Assembly (NCBI GenBank): GCA_033557835.1 | Contig: JAWQRO010000006.1 | Location: forward strand, 1 to 64,000 | From: Helochares maculicollis | Taxonomy: Eukaryota > Arthropoda > Insecta > Coleoptera > Hydrophilidae | DNA: 64,000 nt | Direction: 5' to 3' | In this document: positions 47,728-60,411 of the stretch, in pieces | Position numbering within the stretch: the stretch's first letter is position 1 | Layout: every line of letters begins with the position of its first letter | Made by a program: the position numbers and the translations under genes | The notes under the pieces: model-generated | Databases searched by the model: none | What the model saw: only the letters and a program-made list of their open reading frames with translations | What the model was told of the DNA's origin: nothing

Positions 47728-50010
47728 TCCGTAATGAAAACGAAACTTTGGTACAATGAGACAAGCTCAATTATAGAATCCATTTGTCCCGCTCGGGGTG
47801 GCTGCGGAGGGGCGGAAAGACCGGGGAAGCGCGCCGCGAATTTCTTTGGGTTAAAGAGACGTCGGAGAAAGAGAGGAGCGATCCGAAAACGTGTATCAAA
47901 TGTCGATAATGAAGAAATATTCAAATTAGTCGAAGTAAAGTCTGCCTGCTTGAATTTTGTCACTACTACAAACTCTTTGATAACTAATTACTGACGCGAG
48001 TGAGGGTGCGCCACCCTTATTTTACTATTGCTAACCCTTTTATTTCATCGACCCCTCCTCGCCTTGTCTCTGCCGCTTTGTCTCTCAGGGCGAGGAGACT
48101 CGTTTCCTGCAGAAATATTAAAGAACAGAATATTCCCGGTTTTCGACCTGTCCACGTTTGGCGTGCAACAGTTCCAGCTTCTATTTAGGCGACTCCCGTG
48201 TATAGTTATGCACTTTTCGTCAACACGTTGTTGTTATGCCCACTGATTGTCTACAAGAGGAGAACTTCGCATGGACGAACCCGAACAAAACGAAGCAAAA
48301 TCGAGAGCATGTGAGAAAAGCACCAATTAACCAACTAGGCGATGTGACGCCTCGATTTATTTAATTAAATTCATACAGAATGTCATCGCCTAACCTAATC
48401 CCTATAATCAAAAATAATATTTACTTTTAACCAGTACTAATTGATTGCAACGTAGTTGGCTCTGTGTGTGTAAATTGCTACTTATAGGTAAAGCAATTAG
48501 GGTACGATTAGACGAGCGAACTTTCACCACAGTCCCACCAGAACGCACAATCAATATTCAGCTGGTCCAACTCGCTTATTATGTATATATAATGTATACA
48601 TACATACGCTGCCGTACCTTTGTACGACAATATTTAAGGTAGGCGCTGGCTTTAAGCCGATCGCGGAATGGTTTATAATGATCTTAAACGATTTGTGGCA
48701 ACGACTATGGAAATAATTAGTAAAAATACTCGTGAGTGTGGAAAAATTTTAAATCATTCCGCTTGCTGAGGATGATTGTAGCCATTACCGAAATTATCAG
48801 GCTTTACCGAAATTATCAGTCTTCACGTTATAATTTGCATATTTGCCGCAGAATTGACGGTTTTGCTTCTGCTGCATTCTGGTGCATGCTTTAGCTCTCC
48901 GGATTGGAAATACGGCTTCCAAAAGGTTTGGCTACACTGTTGAATCTTCGTCGGTTCTAATCCTCCAAATTTTGATCTTATAGATTTTAACCTCCTAGAT
49001 TTTTAAAACTTATGGATTTTTTTATCTTACTGATGTTTTATCTTAAGTTTGTTTTGTCAATGGATGTTTAGTCTTCCAGATTTAATTTTGTCGATTTTTT
49101 TTTATTTGTGTGATCTTGACATTTTAGTTTTTACAAGACAGAGTTTTTTTAATGTTTATGCTGTATAAAAAGTAACCAGTCATTTTTAATATTGTCCTGC
49201 ATCGCCGATACGATTCTTCAATTCCTGTAAAGAGCGCCATTCTTGTGGCGATCATTGGTAGTTTAGTTGCTTATCTATCGGCTGCTTGCTTGCCTGCCTG
49301 CCTGCCTACCTACAGAAGTCTCAAAACCTGCCGACACCAACAATTTTAACATTTGTTACATTGTAGCGTTTGAAGTTAAGGGAATTATAAATTCGATATT
49401 GTTTTTATGTCCTGACATGCACAACCGCGAATTGTGTGAAAATTATTATCATTTATTCTCAGGTTACTTATTTTATTACTGTTCATATCGCCGGTCGCCG
49501 CGTTTTGTTCTCAGGGTAGGATTTGCTGAATCGGTGGATAAACCGATGATGGCTTCTTGGAGTTACTCTGATTTCATAAAACGCAGACCTTTTGCAAAAC
49601 ACAATCTTGAAACATTAGGAAAAATTTATAATCGCTCACGTTTTTAATATGTAAATCGACAGATGTGGGCAAGTCTTCAGGGAAAACAATCGCACCTTCA
49701 TCAAGACGTCCTTGCTTTTTAGGTTTATCTTATATTTAGCGAGTCGGCGAACGCTTGGTAAAAAAAGCAAAATCGCGCCTTATCTGTATAAAGGTATGCG
49801 CGTTGCTTTACGCTCTAATGCAATCAATGCACAGTTTGTCCCTCAAAATCGTTTTCAGCTGTTAAACATTTGAAATATCTGTCAAATAATGTCATTTGCA
49901 AATATTTTTATCTAGAATTTATGTAAACTGTGGCTTTTGAAATACATTATTAAATCGAGAAACAGTTAAACTGTTAAATTTTTCAAAAATCGACAAGCTG
50001 CCAAACAATG
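47728..50010. other. Gene-free intron sequence
   Basis: Unique, with a GC-rich patch at 47790-47880. 48955-49100 is a T-rich decayed repeat (AGATTTTAACCTCCT type). 49283-49312 is a TGCC/TGCT microsatellite. A 126-codon frame at 49267-49647 starts inside that microsatellite and has no family resemblance. Confidence 0.4.
49283..49312. repeat. TGCC-type microsatellite
   Basis: Tetranucleotide run of TGCT, TGCC and TACC. Confidence 0.85.
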
Positions 50011-50440
50011 CTTCTATTGGAAGACTGTCCAACTGGAAGGGCATCAAGTTGGAAATATACCAAATTGGAAGACTTGTCCAACTGTAAGGTTATTGAACTG
50101 GAAGAGTTCCAGACTAGAATGGTGTCGAACTAGAACACTGTCGAAATAGAAGCCTGTCAAATTAGGAGTCTTTCAAATTAAAAGACTTATCAAGCTGGAA
50201 GACTGTCACACTGTAGCTGTGTCAAATTAGTAGGTTATCAAACTTGAAGAGTGTTAGACTGGAAGGGTGTCGAAGTAGAACACTGTCAAAAATAAAACAT
50301 TGTCAAACGGGAAGACCCTCACACTGGACGGCTGTCAAATTGGAAGACTGTCAAACTAAAAGGCTGTCAAACTGAAAGGTTGTCAAATTCGCTCAGAAAA
50401 ACTCGAAGATTGGTATGTGAAAGACTGTCAAACAAGTGGA
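50011..50440. repeat. 16-17-bp minisatellite
   Basis: About 20 diverged units of AACTGGAAGACTGTCA. It is best preserved at 50330-50390, where consecutive 16-17-base units are readable. Confidence 0.88.
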
Positions 50441-51189
50441 AAACTGCTGAAATGAAGTAACACAATTTTTTCCACCTAACGTGAAAACCAATCGAAAATC
50501 TGCATATCGGATTTCTGCGGAATAATCGAAAAGCTGTCAAACGCTAATGGAAAAAACCTATTCGTTGTGAAACGGTGGAAACAAATGCGGAACGCCCACG
50601 CCTCCTAGATGCAGGTATCGCGTGAGAACCGCGAAAGAAAACGCAAGAAGTTAATAATGCGAAGGAGATATTGGACGCGGAGTAAGGGTATTCTATATTC
50701 AGAGATCATCTTATTATTCAAGATGTTCAATTTTTGCAGCTCCCTCTAGCTCTTCTTATTACGTGAAATATGTTCATAGCCACCTTTCTATACCGCATAG
50801 AGTAATATCTCAATGTTATTATAAAAACAATAGCTTTCCGTCGAGCATTACAGGGGCAGAAGCGGCGCATAAAGAATTTTCAAGGGGATGCTTCTTGGTT
50901 GCCGGTCGCGGATCGGCCTCACACCTCCCTCATGACTTTATTTCCTCTCCCTTTTCGCCTGCGTATCTCTTGCTCTACCTTTCCTTGCTCAAGTCTGTCT
51001 CGTCATGGCGCTTCTACTCCAGAAGAAACATAACAGTTTTAACCACATAAATATTTTACAATTCTTGGATAAACAAAAGCCATGCGTGGGGACCAAATAA
51101 GTTCTTCATAGCCTACTCGTTATTATTACTGCCGCCAGACTTTACAATGTTTAATTATCTAAGCATTATTTTCGAATTAATTTAGGCCT
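50441..51189. other. Gene-free intron sequence
   Basis: Unique. A plus frame at 50763-51050 has no recognisable domain. Confidence 0.4.
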
Positions 51190-51480
51190 ATTCTGGGTTG
51201 ATTATGCTTAGTCTGGTTAGACTAAGCCTGCTCTGTTTGTCGAAAGTCTACTCTGCCGGAGCCTACTTTGACGAAACTCAACTTTGATTGATCTAAACCA
51301 ACTTTATTTTGTCTAGGCCAACTCTGTTTGTCTAACCCTACTCCAGTATGTCTAAGCCTACGTTTTTGTCTAAGTTTACTTTTTGGCCTAAGCGTGCGTT
51401 TTTGTTTAAAGTTTGACTGTTTTGTCTCAGCCTACTCTGATGTGCCTAAGGATCGTTTAATTGTACTTTCGTTTCGCTAA
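51190..51480. repeat. ~22-bp minisatellite
   Basis: Diverged units of GTCTAAGCCTACTCTGTTT, about twelve copies with variable spacing. T-rich on the + strand. Confidence 0.8.
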
Positions 51481-52050
51481 GTCTACTCTGCTGTCTTCTG
51501 CAATTGTTTTTCAAAGCCTACCTTATTTTTTTAATATGAACGATTTGAAACTATTATTTCAATTAAAGTCAAGATCGCTTCAACTGAAATATAAGAAATT
51601 TCGTTAGCAAGAGGATCGATTCACCGGAGCGTTCGGAAAAACGAAATCCCACCGTCGGGGCACGCCACTGCTGCTTCCTGCCTTATTAAACCGACTGGGG
51701 ATATATGCGGGGCAATATATTTTGATTTTTAATTCAAACTCAGACACAGTTTTATGGTATCAGGACTGGGTAGCTGATAGCGAGTAATAATGATTCTTAT
51801 ATATAGGACGGGGCGCGGTAGGTACGCGGGGAATGGGAAAAACGTAATAAGTATTTTAAAATTCACACCCTTGTTTTTCGGGGGGTTATTATTCATTTTG
51901 CTGTATAAATTTTATATGGCCTGTGTTTCGATACGCAAGATGCCACAGCTTTGCAATTTGAAGGGCTGGTTGGGGAGGGGTTACTTAATCTTAATGTAGC
52001 TATTTATCTTCAATATCTATTTTACCTTACTGTGTATTATTATACACATA
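51481..52050. other. Gene-free intron sequence
   Basis: Unique sequence between the minisatellite and block Y copy 2. Nothing else is seen. Confidence 0.4.
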
Positions 52051-52381
52051 TACTTGCTTAATCTATTTCGGCCCATGCTTTTCGTTCTCCCAAAACAAGT
52101 TACTAAGCCACCGCGTGACATTAAACCACCTTTGGAAGGACCAACGCTAAAAACGGCCAGTTTTGGAAGACATTCCGGTAGCGCTCACAGCCATCCGCCA
52201 AAGCGAGAAATTGTAATTTTGATTTGTTTGGGCTCGCCAAACGCTCTCTAAGAAGTGCCCATCTGTGCCACTCCTCCCTTTTCTTCAATTCATCATATCT
52301 TATTAACCGCCGCAACCCCAAACGTCAATATTCAAAGTAACCCCGCTTTTTACAACGCGCGCCGTACACATACGTAGTAAG
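52051..52381. repeat. Duplicated intron block Y, copy 2
   Basis: Second copy of 47301-47612, with the identical 45-base core at 52160-52204. It lacks the X block on either side, so the two copies did not arise from one simple duplication of the whole X-Y-X arrangement. Confidence 0.85.
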
Positions 52382-55270
52382 TTATTATGTATTCACGCGG
52401 ACGAAAACACACACATAGAGATGGAAAAAATGGTTGCAGTAGATTTATTCAACGACATGAGTATCATCGCCATAAATTTTGATCAAAATTTCAAGCTATA
52501 AACTAGTTAAGCCGCGTTGTCTTCCGATGGAAACCTTGAGGGTGGGACGGGGCTGGGGGCGCGCAGAGGGTCAATATTCAAAATAGGGTGACTTTCGTTA
52601 CTCATATTCATATATAGATAGATATATGGGTAGATATATATCATTTATGTATGCATATTGAGCAGTTACATATGCAGAGTGAATCGGGTGGACCCGATCG
52701 GGTGTCGTTCGCTTTCTCTACAACGCGGGAGTTCTGTTTTGTTGGACGAAACTAAACGCGTTTACATTGCTATATTTCGGGATACATGCATATACGCGCA
52801 AGGGATGAAGGTTATGTATGATTTGCGGTGCAATAACAGCTCAGGGTGATTTTTTAATATCCTTGCAAATCACAGGCGATCGCCTATTGAAAACACTGCA
52901 TTGTTTCAAAAGCAGATTGACCCAGATTTTCACCAAAATGCCTTAGGTTGAATGAATCGCTACTCTACAGAGAATTATAATCAAAATATGGTATCTTAGG
53001 ATGGGGAAGAACGTAATTTTATAAAAATCTTTCACTATAGTGAAATTCCTTGCGATTAATGGCCTTACAATTCTTGTTATTTAATGATATACTGAAGATG
53101 ATTTCATATCATAAATGTGATAAAGTCTAACGACCAAACCCTTTTATGCTGGGGGATCAAAAATTAAATTTATTTTATCAGACGAGTTCAAAATGCAGAA
53201 AAATTTAAAATTGTGAAAAGGGGATAACGCAACAGGATTGAAAAGGCAGGTGAGTCGTCAACGCAGGAAAATTGATAAAGCAAAGATGCTCAAAATTTAA
53301 AATGTTAGTAGCGCCTGTAAGTTATGGTATTAAAGGATTAACTCAAAATACACAAATTAAAAGACGAAAATTAAATGTTGAAAGATATGGACGGTAGATG
53401 GAAACCATGCAGTGGCTAGGAAATTCTATAAAAGGGGATGAAAATTCTATTCTGAGTAGACAGAGGAAAATATTGCATTCACAGTTCTTGGCTTCCTAGG
53501 ACAGGACGTGATAGGAGAGGATTGGATAGAAAAGAGCTTTTTATGATGGAAACGTCGAGGAATAGGGCTGCTGGGGGCGAAAAGGAGAGGAAGAGAGACG
53601 GAGCTTTGCATGTAAATCAACAACCGGCACATAGAGAGTCGGGAAGAGCAGAGTCTGTGTCGTGGATTAATAAAATTAACAGATAGAATTACTTTAGTCG
53701 CAGCGAGCTGTATGTTACTTTTGCTATCTGCTCTTGCGTCTCCTTCTGACTTGCTGGCTTCCCTATGGGGCCTTGTAGTTCAAAAAGGATACAGACAATA
53801 GGATAATTCGGTTTAATGTTAAAGGAAAGTCTTTTAATGGAATAAACTTAGTTAGGTTCCCTATTTCTGGCCTGCGGATAACCGAAATGCCTGAAGAGAT
53901 TTTCATGCAGGCCCAAAATTGAATTCAGTCGCAAAAATCCCTTGGAAACACTTCCTGAGAAAAATAACAAGTTTGAAAAGAAATAGCTTGGAATCAACAT
54001 TGATAGTTGGTGGTAGTTCTTATAGATCATACAAAAATCTACTTTGGTACTGCAGAACCAAAATTTTAAAGTCAAAGCCAACCCTGATTAGCCAAAATGT
54101 CACATATGGCATGCTAGGATCCCAAGACTGCCAAGAACGTGATTGAAATTAAATCTAAATCCTACAGGAAGGAGTTAAGTGGTGACATTTTGGACAAAGG
54201 CTGGTTCCAGGAAGATGAACGGTCGTCAAGTAGCGTCACATAGGTCTGAACGGGGTGGATTGCCGATACCTAATCAAATTAATCGAATTAAAGGGAAAAG
54301 TAAAATGGAAGAGAGAGGCTCCGAATCTAATAATAAACTATCCCAAGTAGCAATTAATGAAGTAGAGCCCTGGATATTTCAATATAAATTCCAGTTGATT
54401 ATTTGTCACGGTTGGGAAATTATTCAAGATTTTGATTAAGCAAAAACCTTTTTAGGTACATCAATATCGGGACTCGATCGAACTGAGAGAGACTCCCGCC
54501 TCTCGACTCGACGGATAAGCAATCACAGAGAACACAAGTGCTCGTTTTAACTAATGAAAATTTGAAATTATGAAGTGCTTGTGGGGTTACCTTCCATGGG
54601 AAAGGGCAGGAAAAAAAGCGTTGCATCGATAGTGCAAAAGCCGTCAATAAAATCCAGTTAAATCCATATTCCACAGCCACATTTCTAGGACATAATTTGT
54701 TGATATGAACTTATCGTTTCATAGCTTGCGGGATAAACACCAAATTGAAGTGAAATTAAAATCGACTTTTTAGACAATGCAAGCCTTGCTTAATACGAAG
54801 AAATGGAGCACTTAGGTATTGTCCGAAGATACTATAGTATACTGTCAGCCAAGTTAAAGTCAGCCAGAGACACTTAGATTACTTTTTTGGTAGCCCTGTA
54901 CTTCCTTCTTCAAAGTGTCGCTGCTCCAGCGGGAGACGTTGATGAAAAAAACAACCCTCTCAAAACCAATCCAGACACAATATCGAATAAATATTTCAAT
55001 TTTTACGTAATAAATACCAGATGCTCTTGAAAAAAGAACCTAAGCCTTAATGACAAGTTATTTGGGGCCTTATTAAGCCCGTGGAATGATTTTGACTTAT
55101 TGAACACCGAGCGAAAAAAACACCCTCTCAAGTGTGTGCAGCGGTGATATTAACCATATGTGGCTGAAAGATGCGTTATGTATGCATGGGAATATTTTTA
55201 AAGATGTGGGATGATTACACTAACGAAATGAAGAGGTAAGAAAAACAGATGCAGCTTGAAGCCTTAATCT
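52382..55270. other. Gene-free intron sequence
   Basis: Unique and mostly AT-rich. A TATAGA-type microsatellite occurs at 52607-52642. No gene or RNA is recognised. Confidence 0.4.
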
Positions 55271-56110
55271 CTTCATGTTGTTTAGACTTTGCGCCGTAAG
55301 TACGCGGCTTTGTACTAGTCTACTAAATCTAGACGACTTGCTTCAAGCGCCCTATTCAATCCGCTCAAATATTATCGATAGACGAGGATTTTTCGCCGAT
55401 TGCTGTAATTGCGCGCGGTGCGGTCACAACGATCCTCGGTGTTCTTCCATGCAAATTCAGCGCGGTCAGGATTGTTTAATGCGAGACGTATGGATATCGA
55501 ATATTAATTCCGACATAGATATTTGTGATTTTAACCTGTAACCAATGACAGAAACAGGTGTTAAGAGTGACGCTCGATTGTCAATTATTTAACGGCGTCA
55601 CCTGTCATCAGCGCATTGTCGGAGCGGCGTTTATAGAGGGTTGTTGTGCAACGTTAAACCGCCACTACCTGCCTCCTCTCCGGCTATTCACAGATATCGG
55701 CAATATTTTGTGAGCGACTGGCTTTGTTTGCGCGATTTTATCAAACGTACAATTTTATCAAATCTCCCAAGCCTCGGGAGTGTTTAGACTTCGGCTATTG
55801 ATACCATCAATCGTTTTGTTATATTTTTGCCCTCTGAATGTGCCGTATACGCACATACACATAGATTTCACAACTGAATGCCCCTTTTGTTTCGAGTATT
55901 TTGAATAAGATAAATTGGCAGCGAGCTGGTATCATAAACCGATAAAATAAGTGCGCTGCGAGCGAGAAAAGAGGAAATGCTTGCGAGTTACATTGTTTCC
56001 AGACGGCTATCGAACTGAATTATTTGATTACAAAGTAGGTCCCAATTAAAATTCCATGTTTTAAAGAGATGTAACGAATATTTGGAAGGCTATCCGAGGT
56101 GCAAGACCCG
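55271..56110. other. Unique GC-richer intron block, enhancer candidate
   Basis: Repeat-free and of balanced composition. TATCGATA is at 55373-55380, and there are several CpG-rich stretches (for example 55405-55445). An 88-codon frame at 55275-55541 contains a cluster of Cys residues (DCCNCARCGHNDPRC), but I see no zinc-finger consensus of known type. Regulatory role is inferred from composition. Confidence 0.35.
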
Positions 56111-58440
56111 ATCGCGTCTGATTCAGTTCTTTATATATCATATATACCAGCAATTACCAGTTGTTTAGCCTGCGTGAATTGCAGGATTTTCATGATTTTT
56201 TGACTTAGAAGTTTATTACTAAATTGGTTTGTACGCTTGAGATATTTTGAGTTCCCTTCTTCAGGGGATTTAAGAATGTATTTTGACTGAATTGAAATGA
56301 TTAACGTCAGTGTAAATCTTTAATGATTTATTGCATATAATTGCTAAGACTTACGGTTCTGTCGTGATATAATCTTCTTAATTTATGCTGTATATTTTGT
56401 TTAAAATGATTAGTACCCTATTTCATCCTAATTTTGTACTTTTTTTTTTCAAAACTGCGAAAGGACTTTATTCTAGATTAGTGTTTGCCGGTGAGCCGCG
56501 GGCGCAGTTGCAAACATTTGTAAATATTTTGGCTTGCGTTCAATTATTAGTCACGGAGTGATAGTTCTGTGATTTAACAGCAACTGTCAAACATTTAAAT
56601 ATTAAATGGTTGTCGACAATTCCAATTTTCCAACCGCTTTGCATGAAACTGTATTTTTAATACAGTGACACAAAAGTGAAACTTTTTCACCCTTTATATA
56701 AAAGTAGCTCAGGAAAACTTCACTATTCTGCGCAATAATGTCGTTGATAATATAGATTTTTCTGTTATAAGTTAGTATGGGTCTGCAAGCATAAGTACGT
56801 AACCTTGCACCATTTTGTCCTAAGTGCTGAGTTTTCTTTAAGGCACCTCAACCATTCCAAAAATGGCTTTGACTTCATAAATGCGCTATATTTAGTATAT
56901 AACGCCTTGAAAAAAGCTTATAAGTACTGAAATTGTAAACGTTTTTTATTATTTTCCTGCATGGCAATCATTCTTATAAATTTTAGATAAATTTTAAATT
57001 GTCAGGTATAGCAAAAGTGAAGATGTTGGATTTCATGACATGCACTCCGAATTCTTAATTTATGTTGTGTGTGTTTCAAGTATTTTGGATAGATTGTGAA
57101 AGATATTTTATCACATTGGTTACTTCTTTTTACTTTCAAAATTAATGTAACAATTGTTTGAAGAGCAATCTGTAAAAATTGGCTACATTCTCCAACTAAT
57201 ATTTCATAAAAAACATTCTCACACTTTCTTCGTGCAAAACAAATTACACCAAATAACCTCTTTTATATCAATTTTAATGTTAACTTACATGAATAACATT
57301 CTCTATTCATTTATCTCTATGTTAAGTAAATTTTTTAAAACTGGTGAAATGGGTCTCTTAATTTTCATCCCCTTAGGAACGAAATTTCTAAAACTCGTTG
57401 TCTAAACAACAATGGCAAGATGTCCTAGAATTTGCTCTCTCATCGGTTCAGTGGTTTGGGTGGGCTTTGATTATTTTCAGATCAAATCGCGGTAATGGGC
57501 AATACCCTGGTAAAATGGGGGTTCCTTCTGAGAAGTAGAGTTTGGTCCGGAATTGAATATTTTGAGCTACGCTTTGATTGATATCTCCAAACAGAGCAAT
57601 GCTTACTTGGCTTTAAATAAATACAGTACCTAATTACTGGAGGAGACCAAAAACTGCTACATGTTGAGCAGAATAATTCTGCCTTAGATTGAGGGATCTA
57701 CTGATAGAGTGGCTAGATTTTTGGGGAAATATAATATAGGTACGGGAAAAGAATACCAGCTTAGAAGATATCTGATGAGGAACGCTGAAGGGAAGACTTT
57801 CTTTCCGTCCTAGTTAGAGCGGTCTTCACAATCTTGCATGTCTGTGGAAACTATTGAGAGCCTCAATGTCTTGGGGTCCAAATCTCGTGTTTTTGGTTTC
57901 ACTAGAAGACTACTCTGTATTGAAGAAAGTATAGAGAGGGAATCGAAGTGTTTGAACGATCCAAACATCTGAATCATTTTAACAGCTTAAAGTTAGCCGC
58001 GCCTTGAAGGTGTCAGTTTGGTAAGATATTCCAGTTAACTGAAGACGAATCGTGGTGAAAACAAAACTAAAGTCAATTTCTCTCCTCAAAAACCAAGTTT
58101 TTTTCTAAAATGTATTTTCATGAAATATGATCCCTTCTGGCAAAAAGATACTAAAAAAATCATCATGAATTTTTGGAAAGTTAGGGCTGAGAATTCCGAC
58201 AACCTATAACAGCTAGAGACTGATTTCTCATGTTGTCTGACATTATCATCAGTCTTCTTGATAAAGTACATTTAGTGCAATTTTAATTCAAACTTTGGAA
58301 ATCCTCGAAAATTATAAATAACAAGACAAATACTACAAATGCCAATCATATGGAATAGATCAGCTTCATTGACAGGACGCTGAGTTTAAAAGTTGATTGA
58401 TTCAAGTTGGCAATAAAACGCACAACGATTTTATTTTATT
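56111..58440. other. Gene-free AT-rich intron sequence
   Basis: No gene, RNA or clear repeat. Confidence 0.4.
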
Positions 58441-60240
58441 AAAAACGTGTGTCTTTGCAAATCGAATACTGATTATATTATCACGCCGCTACAAACCACA
58501 GACCGACGTCTCGGCATAGCCGGGACGGACCGTAACTGATCCTAACGCAAAGTATGGCTCCGGAAATGTAGGCCAAATACAGTAAAATAAATGAATACCG
58601 ATAATAATTAATTCTCTAAAGAGAGGTTCAAAAAACACGATGGGGCTGATACCCCCTCACAGCGGCGACAAACAAGCTAAAAACGTCATCTTAAATCCTC
58701 CACGGGAAAAATGTGCACAAATTGTTTGCAAACGGGTCACTCGCCGCCCAATTGTCAATTATTTGGGACACTTACTCCAAGTGATTATTCGTTAGTTTCT
58801 TGGTTTACTCTGGGAATCCCGGCCCCGCGGCGTACAGTTTCTGATTACGCGTACAGCTATTTGTATTCAGCGGTACTTCAAGTTGTAGCATTCCACATCT
58901 CTTCTAATGAAAGGGAAATTCACCCTCGAGCCTACACTATAATGAAGTTATCGATAGCTGGTTTGGTCGGGAGCGAGTGAGAGCGAGTGAAAGGGGCAGC
59001 TTCACCGACACTTAGTTAATTATAGGAGATTTGATTACTAATAAAGTTATCAGCTTCTTAAACTGGATTGGATGCCCCCAGTTTTAGCTAATTAAGCGTC
59101 GAACCTCCACGTTTCGCTATTTTTTTTCTCCGTGTTTTTAAAGGGCGCCAAATCCGCAGTCCGACCTCCTCCCTCCCGCGGCCCAAGCTTAATCACTCGG
59201 CCGAAATCCCGAAACCAGACGCTTTTCAAATGATTTTACGTGCGCCTATTATATATTCATGATGATTTAAACACAAAACGGCCTACATTAAAAAATACAT
59301 CAGCCTCAACAAAAAAAGCTATTGTCGTCTGTTATTAAGTACGTGTGGGTGATCTTCTGGGTATATTTGGTAGTAGAGCGAGAGGAGCGAGGCTGGAGTG
59401 GAGAAACGCTGGAGTTGGAGAGGGATAGCCGGCGCTTGAAGGGTAGGTCTACGCGAGACGATTTCGTAGGTGTACTATGTATGTATATGAATGGAGAATA
59501 AGTTTCATGTATATATGATTCAGATTAGGTGCGGTTCTGCTTATTGTTGTCTTTTGGTTGAGTTTAAACCGTCTTAGGCTAGAAGAGAGCAATTGAGGAT
59601 GACGAAATGAAACAATAGACCGTTTGAGTAAAACGGCTTGTGTAATTAAGCTCGTATCGAAAAAATGCGGTCGATCAGTTTTTGATAAATATTAATCATA
59701 CTTTATATGTGCGACCGCAGAGATTGTAGTGGCCCAATACAAAGTGGCCCAGAAATCCCCGAGGCTCAGGATGTAACCGCATCGATTATCGCGATGGGCC
59801 GCAATCAGACTTTGGTATGTTTGTCTAAGAATTTAATACATTTCTTTTTCATAAGAAAAGAATTCTTGCAGTTTGGAGTATTCCAAGTAGCTGTAATTGA
59901 CTGGGAACGGCCTTTTTTCCCCGCCGATGCGTCTTCGGCTCAACTGTGTTAATTGGAGACGAAAATTATGGACCAATAACCCGCGCTAATGACCCCTCTT
60001 TGTTTGGGAATTTTTCTTATTTTTGCTTTAAATGACGTGTAATGAACGCCGCATGCAATTGACCAGCCGGGCGATAGTTATTCGCCCCCGAGATCTTGCT
60101 CGAAGACACTTTTACATTGTTGCTCAATTTTCAATTATTTGTCTCTTCCGCCTTAGCTCAACGATCTTCCTTGCTCCCCCACACCCTACGCTCTATTCCA
60201 GCTTTAATCAACTTTAACCCTCAATTTTTGGTTTCTTGCA
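58441..60240. other. Unique intron block upstream of the second coding exon
   Basis: Repeat-free and GC-richer. TATCGATA is at 58949-58956, and GTCTCGGC/GCCGGGAC form a short hairpin near 58508. A plus frame starting at 58711 contains a perfect CCHC spacing, described under findings. No gene is established. Confidence 0.4.
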
Positions 60241-60273
60241 ATATTTTTTAACTATGGCTAATTTGTTTTGCAG

Positions 60274-60411
60274 AGGGCGACACTGGCAGAAAAAGAAGTG
60301 ACCACCCTCAAGGAACAGCTGGCGACTAACTCCACTGGGACAGAAAGTAACAAAGAGGTCAACATGGATAGACACAATTACGAGTCTGAAATCGCTGCCA
60401 AAGATAAAGAA
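60274..60411 (+). CDS. ct: cut homeobox protein, second coding exon (partial gene)
   Basis: This 138-base exon encodes residues 42-87 of Cut: RATLAEKEVTTLKEQL, then a polar linker (ATNSTGTESNKEVN), then ESEIAAKDKE. It starts the coiled-coil region. Vertebrate CUX1 has a similar pattern, with TLREQLSS followed by a spacer and LEVELAAKERE. In Drosophila Cut, as I recall it, RATLAEKEVNTLKEQL directly follows LLAQFWQQ, exactly the junction made here by joining 18326 to 60274. The acceptor is atttgttttgcag|AGG and the donor GAA|GTAAGT; both are phase 0. The linker is far shorter than the long low-complexity insert of Drosophila. The rest of the coiled coil, the Cut repeats and the homeodomain are outside the window. 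Confidence 0.95.

Larger units (their letters stand above)
18327..60273 (+). other. ct: Giant first coding intron of cut (~41.9 kb)
   Basis: The intron runs from the donor CAG|GTAGGC to the acceptor atttgttttgcag|AGG and is phase 0 at both ends. It contains no recognisable nested gene. It mixes unique blocks with numerous tandem repeats, described separately. A candidate recursive-splicing site lies at 41724, roughly 56% of the way along. Long introns with enhancers are usual for cut-type developmental genes, so the unique blocks are the natural enhancer candidates. Confidence 0.92.

Noticed and set aside
49267..49647. 126-codon plus frame
   Set aside because: It starts inside a TGCC microsatellite and shows no domain or splice-site logic.
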